A stretch of DNA of 64,000 bases. Origin: Nitrospiria bacterium. Its GTDB lineage: Bacteria; Nitrospirota; Nitrospiria; JACQBZ01. The stretch spans positions 59,488-123,487 of the forward strand of contig DATIYJ010000008.1 in assembly GCA_035517655.1 (NCBI GenBank), written 5' to 3'. Position numbers and translations under genes: made by a program. Below are positions 44,538 through 53,938 of the stretch, piece after piece (position 1 is the stretch's first letter; each line of letters opens with the position of its first letter). The notes under the pieces are model-generated. The model saw nothing but the letters and a program-made list of their open reading frames with translations. It was not told the origin of the DNA and did not search any database.

Positions 44538-45032
44538 ATGAATCCGCGACGGGCCCTGGGGATGACGACGCTGATGCTCGCGATCTTGGCGGGCTGCGCC
44601 GGGAACCCTCCCCGGACGGATTTTTCAGTTCTTCCAAGGGAGGACGGACGCTCGGTCACGCCGATTCAACGAGGGGTGGTCGAGACCGCCCGCGCGCTGC
44701 TGGGCGCTCCGTACCGCTTCGGCGGGACGACGCCGGAGGGATTTGACTGCAGCGGGTTCGTCGGCTACGTTTTTCGGCGGGCCGTGCATCTTGCCCTTCC
44801 CCGCGAAACGCAGGACTTGGTCCGCGCGGGAAGACCGGTTCCGGTGAGCGAGCTGGCGCCGGCCGATCTGGTCTACTTCAAGATCGAACACCAGAAGCCG
44901 CTGCACGTGGGGATTTATATCGGCGGGGGGAAATTCATCCATGCCCCGAGCGCCCGGGGACGGGTCAATGTCCAGACCCTCGACCGGGATTACTGGCGGG
45001 ACCGTTACCTCGGCGCGCGCCGGCTGTTCTGA
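44538..45032 (+). CDS. NlpC/P60 family lipoprotein peptidase
   Basis: The product is 164 aa. It has a lipobox (LAGC) after a short hydrophobic helix, then an NlpC/P60 domain with the catalytic cysteine in GFDCSGFVGYVF, His in LHVGIYIGGGKFIHAPS. This is typical of outer-membrane-anchored endopeptidases that cut peptidoglycan stem peptides (Spr/MepS-like). There is no gap after the GGDEF-EAL gene, suggesting translational coupling. A hairpin overlaps the stop codon. Confidence 0.9.
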   Translation: MNPRRALGMTTLMLAILAGCAGNPPRTDFSVLPREDGRSVTPIQRGVVETARALLGAPYRFGGTTPEGFDCSGFVGYVFRRAVHLALPRETQDLVRAGRPVPVSELAPADLVYFKIEHQKPLHVGIYIGGGKFIHAPSARGRVNVQTLDRDYWRDRYLGARRLF

Positions 45033-45050
45033 ACACGAAAAACAGCCGGC
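45019..45050. terminator. Bidirectional terminator-like hairpin
   Basis: GCCGGCTGTT (45019-45028) pairs perfectly with AACAGCCGGC (45041-45050) across a 12-nt loop. It lies between convergent genes (NlpC/P60 and DUF488). T runs are short on either side, so termination efficiency is uncertain. Confidence 0.5.
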
Positions 45051-45057
45051 TTCCGAC

Positions 45058-45417
45058 CTAAAATCCGAGAAAGCGTTTCAGCGCCACGGCGCTGTTGTGC
45101 GCTTCATCGCGCGCCGCGTAAACAAACGTCACATCCCCTTCGCCGACTTTCCGCCGGAGCCGCTCGATCGCTTCCTTTTTCTTCTTCAGTTCGGCTTCGT
45201 AGCGTTTGCGGAAATCGTCCCACTTGGCCGGATCATGGCCGAACCATTTTCTCAACCCATCGCTCGGCGCGATTTCTTTGGGCCACAGATCGATCCGGGC
45301 CTTCTCCTTCGTCAGCCCCCGCGGCCAGAGCCGTTCGACCAGGATCCGGACCCCGTCTTCTTTGGAGGGTTTTTCATAGACCCGTTTGAGCCGTACATGG
45401 CGGCGCGCCTTCTTCAT
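45058..45417 (-). CDS. DUF488 family protein
   Basis: The product is 119 aa from the ATG at 45417 (MKKARRHVRLKRVYEKPSKE); the ATG at 45510 would add a basic, low-complexity 31 residues. The family signature GVRILVERLWPRGLTKEKAR and APSDGLRKWFGHDPAKWDDF is clear, and GDVTFVYAARDEAHNSAVAL ends the domain. DUF488 proteins have no established activity. Neighbours give no functional hint. Confidence 0.87.
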   Translation of the reverse strand: MKKARRHVRLKRVYEKPSKEDGVRILVERLWPRGLTKEKARIDLWPKEIAPSDGLRKWFGHDPAKWDDFRKRYEAELKKKKEAIERLRRKVGEGDVTFVYAARDEAHNSAVALKRFLGF

Positions 45418-45530
45418 CTTCGATTCCACACCCGAATTTCTTTTGACACGGGCCCTCCGTTCTGTTATCTTGCCCATGCGGGTCACCACCATCCTATCCT
45501 TCATTTCCAACGGACACCGGAGGTCTACGC

Positions 45531-45971
45531 GTGCGGGTTCATCGACGAAATATTCGGCCCCGGGTTTTCATGTTGATCGCCGTTCTCCCCTTCCTCATCG
45601 TTGCGGCCGCTTCCTCCGTCCTGACGGCGGTGGAGGCCGCAAAGGTCGAGATCGTGATCCGAAACTATACCTTCGAATTCCAAGGCGGGGCCCTCCGGCC
45701 GAACGAGCCGGGAGTCATCATTCTGAAAAACCAGGATAAGGTCCAGCACGGATTCACCTCGCCGTTTCTTGCGGAACAGGACGTCCAGGTCGAAGCCGCC
45801 GCCGGGACGACATACGGGAAAGGGATCCGGGGCGTCTACATCAATCCGGGCGAGACTCTCAAGATCCGGTTCACGCCCAACCGCCCGGGCAGCTTTCAAT
45901 TTCGGTGCGATCTTCATCCGAACATGAAGGGCGAGCTGCTCTTCCTGTCCGTGCAGGGGGTTAAGGACTGA
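45531..45971 (+). CDS. Exported cupredoxin-like protein
   Basis: The product is 146 aa from GTG 45531 with a signal sequence (about residues 12-36). The plastocyanin/azurin-like domain shows the copper ligand pattern: His in KVQHGFTSP and the C-terminal loop CDLHPNMKGEL with Cys, His and Met. IRNYTFEFQGGALRPNEPGV is like the N-terminal strands of cupredoxin-1 proteins. Periplasmic electron transfer or copper handling is inferred. Confidence 0.85.
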   Translation: MRVHRRNIRPRVFMLIAVLPFLIVAAASSVLTAVEAAKVEIVIRNYTFEFQGGALRPNEPGVIILKNQDKVQHGFTSPFLAEQDVQVEAAAGTTYGKGIRGVYINPGETLKIRFTPNRPGSFQFRCDLHPNMKGELLFLSVQGVKD

Positions 45972-45989
45972 CCCTCCGATTGACCTTCC

Positions 45990-46496
45990 CTATTTCAAGC
46001 GGTCCTTGATTTTGTCCAGCCCGGCCAGGGCGCAGGCCTCGTCCTTTTCGCCGCCGGGCGCGCCGCCCACGCCGATGCCGCCGACGACTTCGTCCCCCGC
46101 CTTCACGGGAAGCCCGCCCGCCAGAATCAAGATCCTTTCGTTCATATTCCGCAACCCTTCGTTGGCCGGATTGCCCGCGATGATCTTGACCAGGTCTCCG
46201 GTCGGACGGCCGAGGCTCGCGGCCGTGTAGGCCTTGCGGCTGCTGCTGTCCAGCGTATGAGGCCCGGCGCCGTCGCTCCGGAGGAGGATCCGCACCACCC
46301 CGTCGCGGTCGACGACGGCGGCGCTGACGTAATAGCCCTGTTTTTCGCAGGCGGCCAGCGCGGCCCCGGCCGCCTCGGTCGCGAGCGAGAGCGGCAGGAC
46401 CTTTTCGGTCGGCAGGTCCTCTGCCGACGCCGGCCCCGCGAAAAGTTCCAGGCCCAGTAAAAGGGTCGTCAAGACGACGAAACGATCATCGCGCAT
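45990..46496 (-). CDS. GlcG/HbpS-like (DUF336) exported protein
   Basis: The product is 168 aa from ATG 46496, preceded by AAGGAGGG; an upstream ATG (46526) is worse. It has a signal peptide (about 1-24, ending FAGPASA). The heme-degrading/HbpS-type domain shows ATEAAGAALAACEKQGYYVSAAVVDRDG, and GGLPVKAGDEVVGGIGVGGAPGGEKDEACA. Family members bind heme or cobalamin, or are of unknown function. It follows no obvious heme operon here. Confidence 0.85.
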   Translation of the reverse strand: MRDDRFVVLTTLLLGLELFAGPASAEDLPTEKVLPLSLATEAAGAALAACEKQGYYVSAAVVDRDGVVRILLRSDGAGPHTLDSSSRKAYTAASLGRPTGDLVKIIAGNPANEGLRNMNERILILAGGLPVKAGDEVVGGIGVGGAPGGEKDEACALAGLDKIKDRLK

Positions 46497-46555
46497 ACAC
46501 CCTCCTTGGTTATATAATCGTTGCAAAGATGGAGAGGCGTCAGCATGCCGCGCCT

Positions 46556-48187
46556 CTACGAAATTTCGGCCAGGTATTCCGTTTTCTGTCGCTCGGCTTC
46601 GTCTTTGGGCCAGTCCAGCTCGGAGGCCATGAGCGCGATCGCATTCTCCAAGAGGCGCTTGTCCGCGCGCAAGGGTCCGAGTGCGATCGTGGTCCGCCGG
46701 CGCAAAACGTCCGCGAGCATGACGGCCGATTCCTGCCGGACGGCGTAAACCACCTCGGCCTTCAGATGCGGGAGCGAGGGATGAAGCCGTTCCCCGAGCG
46801 CGCGATTCTCGCGGAGAAGGTCCAGCACGTGGGCGTGCCGGGTGCCGTGGGTCATGACGAGATGCCTGACCTGGTCCGGCTCCAGCGAATGGCGGCGGGC
46901 CAGCTCCGGTGTTCGCTCGTTGATATACGTCTCGAGATCTCCCGTGTCGCCTCCCCAGAGCGGACGCGAGCGCGTCGCGCAGGGCCCGACCGGGAACTCG
47001 GGTAGGCGCTTCCGGATCTTATCCACCACCGTTTCGGCGATCTTGCGATAGGTCGTGAATTTCCCGCCGGTGATCGAGATCAGGCCCGACGGGCTTTCAT
47101 CGATCTTCTCCTCGCGCGACACTTCGGACGCCTTGGCCTCTCCCGACTGAATCAGCGGGCGCACCCCCGCGAAGGTGGCGATCACCTCCCCGGGTCCGAT
47201 GTTCCGTTTCGGGAAAAACCGCCGGGCCTCGTTGAGCAGGTAGTCGAAGTCGTCGGGGGGACAATGCACGTCGCCGGGGTCGCCGTTGAAATCGATGTCC
47301 GTGGTTCCGACCAGGCTCATCCCCTCCCAGGGAATCACGAACAGCACGCGGTTGTCCTTCGCGCTCCGGATCACCAGCGCATGGCCGCGCGTGAGGGAGG
47401 GCACGATCAGATGCGAGCCGCGGGTCTTCCGGAGTTTCGGGTGGGCCTCCGGCGCTTCCATCCGGCCGACCTCGTCCACCCAGGGCCCGGCCGCGTTCAC
47501 CACAACCGATCCCATGACGGTTTCCTCCCGGCGGCTCAGCCGGTCCCGGACGCGGACGCCGGCGACGCGGTCGTTTCCGTCCTTCACCAGTCCGGTGACC
47601 GCCGTGTAGTTCCGGACGGCGGCGCCCCGCTCCCGCGCCTCCAGGATATTGGCCAGGCAGAGGCGCGCGTCGTCCATCTGGCCGTCGTAAAACAGGGCCG
47701 CCCCGATCAGCCCGTCCGGAAGAAGATCCGGCTCAAGTCGCAGCGTCTCTTCGCGGCCGAGCATCCGGTGGCGACGGATATTGCGGGACAGCGAGAGCAG
47801 ATCGTACAGCCACATCCCGGCGTCCAGAAAAAAAATTCCCCAGCGGGCCCCGCGATAGACCGGAAAAAGAAAAGGGAGCGGGCGGACGAGGTGGGGCGCG
47901 ATCCGGAGCAGCGTCTGGCGTTCCTGGCTGGCCTCGAAGACCAGGGGCAGATGGCCCTGCTCCAGGTAACGGACCCCGCCGTGGATCAGTTTGGAGGACC
48001 GGCTGCTGGTGCCGAAGCCGTAATCAGCCTGCTCGAAGAGCGCGACGCGGAAGCCCCGAAGCGCGGCGTCGCGGGCGATCCCGGCGCCGTTGATCCCGCC
48101 GCCGATGAGGATCACGTCAAAGGGGCCGGAGGCCCAATCTTTAAGAGAGGGCCGGCGGGAGGGCATCGGCGATCCGGATGGTTGCAC
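46556..48187 (-). CDS. glpD: Glycerol-3-phosphate dehydrogenase (FAD) GlpD
   Basis: The product is 543 aa from GTG 48187; ATG at 48166 is an alternative, and neither has a good ribosome site. The FAD-binding motif is VILIGGGINGAGIARDAALRG, then SSRSSKLIHGGVRYLEQG, IPWEGMSLVGTTDIDF, and SITGGKFTTYRKIAE, and the helical C-terminal domain with VVYAVRQESAVMLADVLRRRT. It oxidises glycerol 3-phosphate at the inner membrane, passing electrons to quinone. No glpF or glpK is nearby. It starts 3 nt after the esterase gene stop. Confidence 0.95.
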   Translation of the reverse strand: MQPSGSPMPSRRPSLKDWASGPFDVILIGGGINGAGIARDAALRGFRVALFEQADYGFGTSSRSSKLIHGGVRYLEQGHLPLVFEASQERQTLLRIAPHLVRPLPFLFPVYRGARWGIFFLDAGMWLYDLLSLSRNIRRHRMLGREETLRLEPDLLPDGLIGAALFYDGQMDDARLCLANILEARERGAAVRNYTAVTGLVKDGNDRVAGVRVRDRLSRREETVMGSVVVNAAGPWVDEVGRMEAPEAHPKLRKTRGSHLIVPSLTRGHALVIRSAKDNRVLFVIPWEGMSLVGTTDIDFNGDPGDVHCPPDDFDYLLNEARRFFPKRNIGPGEVIATFAGVRPLIQSGEAKASEVSREEKIDESPSGLISITGGKFTTYRKIAETVVDKIRKRLPEFPVGPCATRSRPLWGGDTGDLETYINERTPELARRHSLEPDQVRHLVMTHGTRHAHVLDLLRENRALGERLHPSLPHLKAEVVYAVRQESAVMLADVLRRRTTIALGPLRADKRLLENAIALMASELDWPKDEAERQKTEYLAEIS

Positions 48188-48190
48188 CGG

Positions 48191-49411
48191 TCATGGATGA
48201 GGATGGGCCTTCAAAAAGTCCAGCATCGTCGGTTCCCAATCGTTGTTCGTATCATAGAGACCGGGCCATGTGAGATGCTCCCGTGTCCCGAAGGCCACGG
48301 TGCAACCGGAGGCAGGCTGGAGATCCGTACAGGCAGCGACCGGTTGGGCTTGAGGATCGAGGCGCTGAAATTGAACATTGGAATTGCCCACAAACGCCGG
48401 GTCCTTAATCTGGGTGAACCATTCCTCCGCGCTGAAGCCCGGTTCAAGGTTGAAGGCCGTCTGCTGTGCGGTGCTGCAGGCCGTATAGGAGTCGCAGGCG
48501 CGGTTGACCAGATAGATAGGAACCTCTGATTTCGGGTACGGATCCAGCTCGCACGAAGGGGACTGGTTCCAGTCGATGTTGGCAAACGGATTGGCGAAGG
48601 CATAGACGGCCGCGGCGGCGACATGATTCCCGCCCGGCGTCGGGGTATCGTGTCGCGCGATGGCATAAAACTGCGCGAACTCGGCTCCGTTGGACCAGCC
48701 CATCGTATAAATCTGTTGGGGATCGGCCCCTTGCGCCACCAACGTATCGATCAGGTGATCCACATGCGCGACATCCGGATTGCTGGACGGCGAGTTCATG
48801 TCCCGGTAATAATTGTCGTGATAACTTCCGGAGGGGCGGATCGACGGCCAAAGGAGATTGCGTCCCTGGACCGAGGCTAGAATGAAGCCCGGACGGGCGG
48901 CATCGCCGGACAGGTCATAGCCGCCACCAAGTAGGGGGTTGGTATCGGCCTTGACACGAAGTCCGGTTTGGTCGTATACGCTGCTCGCGTTCCCGCCGCC
49001 CCCATGAAAAAAGATCACCAGCGGCCGCTTTGATGTCGACGAATTCGTTCCGTTCGGTATAAACAGGCAGGTATAGTGCGTCACGCCGTCGGCGTCCTGC
49101 CAGGCCATCGGAGGGCCGTCGTTCAAAATCCCATTGCCCGTCGCGCACGTCGGAACCTCGCTCGTCGTGGTCAGAGTCACGCCGGTCTTGAACGTGCCGT
49201 TGACGATCTGGAACCCGTTGGTGCAGGGCGAGGCCGCGCTGCAGACCGACAAGGGTTGGGTGAGGCCGGTCTTGCTGTTGCAAGCCAGCGCGGCGGGCGC
49301 GGGGGGCGGCGATGAAGACGAGGAGGACGCCTTCGATGCCCCGCACGCCCCGACGGCCAGGCTCACCATGACGAGAATGCATCCTTCGATGAATCGATTC
49401 CGACTCCACAT
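48191..49411 (-). CDS. Alpha/beta hydrolase lipoprotein (poly-hydroxyalkanoate depolymerase-like esterase)
   Basis: The product is 406 aa. It has a lipobox (VGAC) and a Ser/Pro-rich linker (SSSSSSPPPAPAA). The hydrolase shows the oxyanion region VIFFHGGGGNASSVYDQTG, the nucleophile elbow GWSNG, and His near the C-terminus in GTREHLTW. Several cysteines (at least eight in the mature part) probably form disulfides. The fold resembles secreted PHB depolymerase/feruloyl esterase-like enzymes; the substrate is unknown. AGGAG precedes the ATG. Confidence 0.82.
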   Translation of the reverse strand: MWSRNRFIEGCILVMVSLAVGACGASKASSSSSSPPPAPAALACNSKTGLTQPLSVCSAASPCTNGFQIVNGTFKTGVTLTTTSEVPTCATGNGILNDGPPMAWQDADGVTHYTCLFIPNGTNSSTSKRPLVIFFHGGGGNASSVYDQTGLRVKADTNPLLGGGYDLSGDAARPGFILASVQGRNLLWPSIRPSGSYHDNYYRDMNSPSSNPDVAHVDHLIDTLVAQGADPQQIYTMGWSNGAEFAQFYAIARHDTPTPGGNHVAAAAVYAFANPFANIDWNQSPSCELDPYPKSEVPIYLVNRACDSYTACSTAQQTAFNLEPGFSAEEWFTQIKDPAFVGNSNVQFQRLDPQAQPVAACTDLQPASGCTVAFGTREHLTWPGLYDTNNDWEPTMLDFLKAHPHP

Positions 49412-49483
49412 GTTTTGTTCTCCTGTTCTCCCGCCAATACAAATACCGGTCCGACCGTTGCTTTCCCGACCCCGCGCCAGGTC

Positions 49484-52246
49484 TTACGGAGGCTTAGGAC
49501 CTTCGGCCACCTGAACCAGATCGTCCGGGCGAAGCCACCGGGCAAAGGCCGCCTCGACCTGCTCGGTGGTGAGCTCAAGGTAACGGCGCCCGGCCTGCGT
49601 CGGCTCGTCCAGCGGCAGGTCTTGAGTCGACCGCGAGAGCAGCCCTCCGGCGATGGCGTCCGTGCTGGATTCGGACAAGGGGATTTCCCGGAGGAGCAGG
49701 GCCTTGGCCCGCTGCAGCTCGTCCGGAGTCACCGGCGCCGTCTGCATGTCTTTCAAATCGCGCACCACGATGGCGCGCGCCTTCGAGACATTGGGCGGGT
49801 CGCACGCGTAGCTCACCGTATAAAAAGCGCGCGTCTTGCCGACCTTGAAGGAAGAGGACACGAAATAAACCAGTCCCCCCTTCTCGCGCAGGTCTCGGTA
49901 AAGGCGGGTCGCGTAGAAGGCGCCGCCCAGCACATGGTTGCCCAGCTCCAGCGCGTAATAGTCCGGGTTGGACCGGACCAGTCCGAGCGTTTCCGACAGC
50001 GTGACCTCGTCCTGGACCTTGCTGGCGTCCGGCACGCTGGCGACGGCCGGTTTGTTGAGCGGCACCGGCGGCGGCTCTGTCTCGGGCTTGGGCCCCGCGG
50101 CCGCCCAGCGTCCGAAATATTTCTCGACCACCGATCGGGCCTCTTCGGGCGTCACCTTCCCGATGACCACGATGCTGGTCAGGTCGGGCCGGTACGTGGC
50201 GCGATAGTAGTCGTCCACGTCCTTGAGCGTCAGCGAAAAAAGGGTGTCGGGGTTGGCCTCGCGCAACACGGGATCGTTTTTGGGGAAGAGGGCGGTGTGC
50301 AGGGCCCGGCTCGCGAGATAGTCGGGACTTTGAAGTTCACCCGCCACGGCCGCGGCCTGTTGTCGCTGGACGATTTTAAACGCCGCTTCGGGCAGGGCCG
50401 GGTGCAGTTCGTTGTCGGCCAGGAGCCTCATCCCGCGATCGAACTGGTTGGCCAGCACCTGAAGGGAAAAATCTTCCCCCGCGGATTCACTTGCGCCAAT
50501 GTCGTCCAGCGCGGTTTGGAAGGCCACGCGGTCCAGCGCGGTCGTCCCGAACGAAAAAAGCCGGTCCAGCACGTCGTCTAAGCCCTCCCGGCCTTGGGGC
50601 GTTTCCATGTCCGGGTTGTTTTTGACGTGACCGTAAACCGCCACCGTGTCGGTGATCGTTTCGGTCTGGACGATGAGCTTGAGTCCGTTGGGAAGCGTCG
50701 TCACGACGGGATGCACCGTGGACGAGGGAAGGGTAACCCGCTCGACGGCCTTCTCCGCCCAGTCCGGGAGTTCCACGGGCTGGAGCCTGTTCGACGCGAA
50801 GGACTCCTTGCCCCCGAAGGCGCTGGACGAGACCGGTTGACCCGAGGATTGCGGCGTGAGGACGGCGGTGACGGCGCGGTCCGGGTCCAGATATTCCCGG
50901 GCGACGCGGTCGACGTCCGCTGCCGAAACGTTCTCGATGGCCCGGACGTCGTCCGCAGGAGAGGTCCGGCCTTCGACGGCCAGCGCCTGGGACCAGGCCA
51001 TGGCCAACCCGGACACGGAGTTTTTCTGGAACTCCGCTTCCGCCCGTTCATGCCGTTTGGCCGCCTCCACCAGATCGGCCGGGATCCCGTTCTTCACATC
51101 GTCGGCCAGGATTTTCTTGGTCTCTTCGATCAGGGCCGCTCCGTCGCCCCCCTTTGGAAACGCGGTCTCCGCGTAGGCCAGGCTGGCCTCGCGAAAGACG
51201 TCCAGGGAAAAATTCGCGGAGAGCGATTTTCCCGCCGGAACCAAGGCATAGAAGCTGCCCCGCTGGCTGCTCAAAACGTCCGCCAGCACCTGCGCCGCCG
51301 CGTAGTCGGGGCTGTCCGATCCCGGGAATCGGAGGGACAGGACGGCCACGCCGTACGGCAGGTCCGTATCGAGGTTCAGCGTCTCCGCCTGAACGGGCTC
51401 GAGACGGACGACCGGACGCTCCGGAAGATTCTTGGCCGGGATGTCGTCAAACTGGCTCTCGACCTCGGCCAGCGCCTGCCGGGGCGACACATCCCCCACG
51501 ATCACCAGGACGGCGTTGTTGGGAACGTACCAGGTGTCGTGGAATCCTTTGAGCATCGCCCCCGTGGTTTTGTCGAACGAGGGGCGGCTGCCCAGCGCGT
51601 CGTGGGCGTACGGCGTGCCCTTGAACATGGATCCGAGGAGCCTCGTGTAGAAAACATATTCCGGATTGGAGAGATCTTGGGCCACCTCCTGTTCAATGGC
51701 GCCGCGCTCCTGCTGCCAGAGCGCTTCCGTGTCCAGGACGTCCCGCATGCGGCCGGCCTCGATGTGCAACGCCACGTCCAGATCGGCCGCGGGGACGGTG
51801 AAAAAGTACTGGGTGACCCTCTGTTGCGTGTCGGCGTCGAACATGCCGCCCATCGCCGCGGAGATGTCGGCCAGTTGATCGGCCGAAAGATCCGGGCTGC
51901 CGCGGAACATCATATGTTCCTGGGCGTGCGCGGTTCCGGGAAACCCTTCCGGAGCCTCGTTGGAGCCGACCAGATAATTGACAACCGTGGTGACCACGGG
52001 GGACAGCGTGTTCCGGACGATCACGACGCGCAGGCCGTTTTTCAGGGTCGCGCGCAGCACGTCGGCCCGCTCGTCCGTTTCCGGACGGGTGGCTTTGGGT
52101 GCGGCCGCGCAACCCAGCAGGAGCACCAGTCCCAGGGCGGTCCCCAACGCCGCGCAACCGGTCCGACGCCGCAACCCGCCCGCGGCGGGTCTTTCATCCG
52201 GGAAGATTTTGCCGTTCCGGGATAAGAAGCTTTCATTCCTAATCAT
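49484..52246 (-). CDS. M16 family zinc peptidase (two tandem modules), lipoprotein
   Basis: The product is 920 aa from the ATG at 52246, which yields a lipobox (LLLGC); an upstream ATG at 52312 adds a non-signal extension. The first module has the inverted zinc motif HAQEH (GTAHAQEHMMFRGS) with the downstream Glu in QQERGAIEQEV. The second module (about residues 500-920) lacks HxxEH, as is normal for bacterial M16B/pitrilysin-like fusions. It likely degrades peptides at the cell envelope. Neighbours do not indicate a specific substrate. Confidence 0.92.
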   Translation of the reverse strand: MIRNESFLSRNGKIFPDERPAAGGLRRRTGCAALGTALGLVLLLGCAAAPKATRPETDERADVLRATLKNGLRVVIVRNTLSPVVTTVVNYLVGSNEAPEGFPGTAHAQEHMMFRGSPDLSADQLADISAAMGGMFDADTQQRVTQYFFTVPAADLDVALHIEAGRMRDVLDTEALWQQERGAIEQEVAQDLSNPEYVFYTRLLGSMFKGTPYAHDALGSRPSFDKTTGAMLKGFHDTWYVPNNAVLVIVGDVSPRQALAEVESQFDDIPAKNLPERPVVRLEPVQAETLNLDTDLPYGVAVLSLRFPGSDSPDYAAAQVLADVLSSQRGSFYALVPAGKSLSANFSLDVFREASLAYAETAFPKGGDGAALIEETKKILADDVKNGIPADLVEAAKRHERAEAEFQKNSVSGLAMAWSQALAVEGRTSPADDVRAIENVSAADVDRVAREYLDPDRAVTAVLTPQSSGQPVSSSAFGGKESFASNRLQPVELPDWAEKAVERVTLPSSTVHPVVTTLPNGLKLIVQTETITDTVAVYGHVKNNPDMETPQGREGLDDVLDRLFSFGTTALDRVAFQTALDDIGASESAGEDFSLQVLANQFDRGMRLLADNELHPALPEAAFKIVQRQQAAAVAGELQSPDYLASRALHTALFPKNDPVLREANPDTLFSLTLKDVDDYYRATYRPDLTSIVVIGKVTPEEARSVVEKYFGRWAAAGPKPETEPPPVPLNKPAVASVPDASKVQDEVTLSETLGLVRSNPDYYALELGNHVLGGAFYATRLYRDLREKGGLVYFVSSSFKVGKTRAFYTVSYACDPPNVSKARAIVVRDLKDMQTAPVTPDELQRAKALLLREIPLSESSTDAIAGGLLSRSTQDLPLDEPTQAGRRYLELTTEQVEAAFARWLRPDDLVQVAEGPKPP

Positions 52247-52402
52247 GTTTTTCCCCGATCTGTGAAGGCGATGTTGGGCGACGGCGGAGCCGCCGTTCCG
52301 AGGGATCCGCACAAGGGGTCCGTTGAATTAGATTATATTATTTTTACGGGAAGGGATGCAATATCGTTCCGATCCATCGGCAGACCGAACCGCATGCGAC
52401 GC

Positions 52403-53071
52403 CTATCCGGCGTGTCGCTGAACCAAGACCTCGCGCATTTGGTTCTTCAGAAAACAGGAGTTGACGGTGTCAAACCCGGGGAACAGCTCCTGGATTTCGC
52501 GGTTCTCGTAAACCCGTCGGGAGATGGGAGGGATCCCGAGGGGCGCATATTCGATCCGGTCGGCATGAAGGATCCGGTACCGGACAGGGGGCGGGGGGGA
52601 GCTGCGGTTGAAGTTAAAGAAGGCCAGCAGAAGCCCCTTGGGTTTCAGGGTTCGGGAGATCCCGGCGACGAGATCCTGCGCCTGGACGGGAGCAAGGTAG
52701 TCGAAGATGTCCCAGCACAGCACGGCATCAAACAAGGCCGGGGCGTAGTCCAGGGGTTCCAGGAGCGGCGGAGAGGATTTCTTTTTTTCGCTTCTTGACG
52801 CGGTCGAAGGAGGCGGCGCCGGTTTTAAGGACGAGATGTGGTCGTCCACGTAAATTTTAAAACCCCTCTGGACCAGCCACTCGATGTTCGGACCGCTCAA
52901 GCGCCCCAGATCCAGGACATGGGGTTTCGGAAGTCCCGAAACCATCTGGAGCAGCCGCTTGAGATTATTGGTGGCGTAGGTCTGTGGAGAGGCGCTTTCC
53001 CCCGAACGGCCCGGCGCGTCCCTCGCGGTCCCGGCGCGCGAGGTGGAAAGTTGTAGTCCGGGGATCAGCAT
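52403..53071 (-). CDS. Class I SAM-dependent methyltransferase-like protein
   Basis: The product is 222 aa. A SAM-binding motif I-like stretch (KPHVLDLGRLSGPNIEWLVQ) is followed by DDH, FDAVLCWDIFDYL (motif IV-like), and a long low-complexity loop (APPPSTASRSEKKKSSPP). The motif I glycines are fewer than usual, so activity is uncertain. It sits 9 nt after the bactofilin gene and is presumably co-transcribed. No substrate can be inferred. Confidence 0.75.
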   Translation of the reverse strand: MLIPGLQLSTSRAGTARDAPGRSGESASPQTYATNNLKRLLQMVSGLPKPHVLDLGRLSGPNIEWLVQRGFKIYVDDHISSLKPAPPPSTASRSEKKKSSPPLLEPLDYAPALFDAVLCWDIFDYLAPVQAQDLVAGISRTLKPKGLLLAFFNFNRSSPPPPVRYRILHADRIEYAPLGIPPISRRVYENREIQELFPGFDTVNSCFLKNQMREVLVQRHAG

Positions 53072-53080
53072 GGATCATCC

Positions 53081-53587
53081 TTACGGTTTCACCGCCAGCA
53101 GCTCGGGCCTTGAAGCCGGCCTGTCGTCGCGATGCGGTTTGTCCTTCGCCGGGCCGGCTTTTCTTTCCATCTCGACGCTGCCCTTGAAGAAGGCCCCGTC
53201 CGCGATCACCAGGCGGGGCGCGGTGATATTCCCGCGGAGCTTTCCGGTCTCCCGGATCTCGACCGTTTCTTCCGCGGTGACGTTGCCCTGGACTTCCCCG
53301 ATGATCGTGACCTTCTTGGCGTTGATGTCCGCCTTGATGTTTCCGTTGGGGCCGATGGTGAGACTGTTTTCCTTGAGCTGGATGTTTCCCTCGACGGTGC
53401 CGTCGATGGTCAGGTCTTCATTGCCGGTCAGCTCGCCCTTGATCTGGATGGATTGACCGATGATCGCGACTTGTCCCATTTTCTCCCTCCTTGATTCGGG
53501 GTTGTGTTTGACCGGTGGGTTCCCTTCCAAAGGATTCCTCGGTTGCGGCAGGATCTTATCCTCCGACTCGTAGTTCCAGTTCCACAT
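53081..53587 (-). CDS. bacA: Bactofilin
   Basis: The product is 168 aa from ATG 53587, preceded by AGGAGG. The central beta-helix shows the repeating strands GQSIQIKGELTGNEDLTIDG, TVEGNIQLKENSLTIGPNGN, IKADINAKKVTIIGEVQGNV, TAEETVEIRETGKLRGNITA, with a disordered N-terminal tail and charged C-tail. Bactofilins polymerise into membrane-associated filaments that organise cell shape or wall enzymes. The N-terminal MWNWNYESEDK is unusual. The symbol is by family. Confidence 0.93.
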   Translation of the reverse strand: MWNWNYESEDKILPQPRNPLEGNPPVKHNPESRREKMGQVAIIGQSIQIKGELTGNEDLTIDGTVEGNIQLKENSLTIGPNGNIKADINAKKVTIIGEVQGNVTAEETVEIRETGKLRGNITAPRLVIADGAFFKGSVEMERKAGPAKDKPHRDDRPASRPELLAVKP

Positions 53588-53938
53588 AGATTCCTCCTTT
53601 CTTCTTTCTTTTCTGGCTTGTATTGTCCGCCGGACCCGCCCGGGTCGAACGCCCCGGAGAGTAAGGATGGATGACGCCGGCCATCGGGCCGTCGAGCCTC
53701 CAAGCCGATCCGGATCAGATAGACCATACTTAATCAAAACGAGGGCCGATGTCAAGTTTTTATGTCCGCGCCGGCCGAGCGGGCGTATTTCAAAATCGTT
53801 CAATTAAGGCTTCCATTGGAACGGCGCGGTCATTATAATAGACAGCATGAAGAAAAAATGGCCCCCGCCCGGACGGGCGTTTGTCGCGGCGGCGGGATTC
53901 ACCCTTGGGGAAGACACAAAAGATAAAAGGAGCGCGAG
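53588..53938. other. Intergenic region with divergent promoters
   Basis: No gene seen. On the plus strand TATAAT (53834-53839) with a poor -35 (TTCCAT, 17 nt away) may serve the gene at 53939. On the minus strand TTGACA (53755-53750) could serve bactofilin but no good -10 follows at 16-18 nt. AAAAGGAGCG lies before the plus-strand ATG. Confidence 0.4.

Noticed and set aside
50594..52225. Long plus-strand open frame of about 540 codons opposite the M16 peptidase
   Set aside because: It mirrors the peptidase gene, rich in Arg, Gly and Val, with no recognisable domains.
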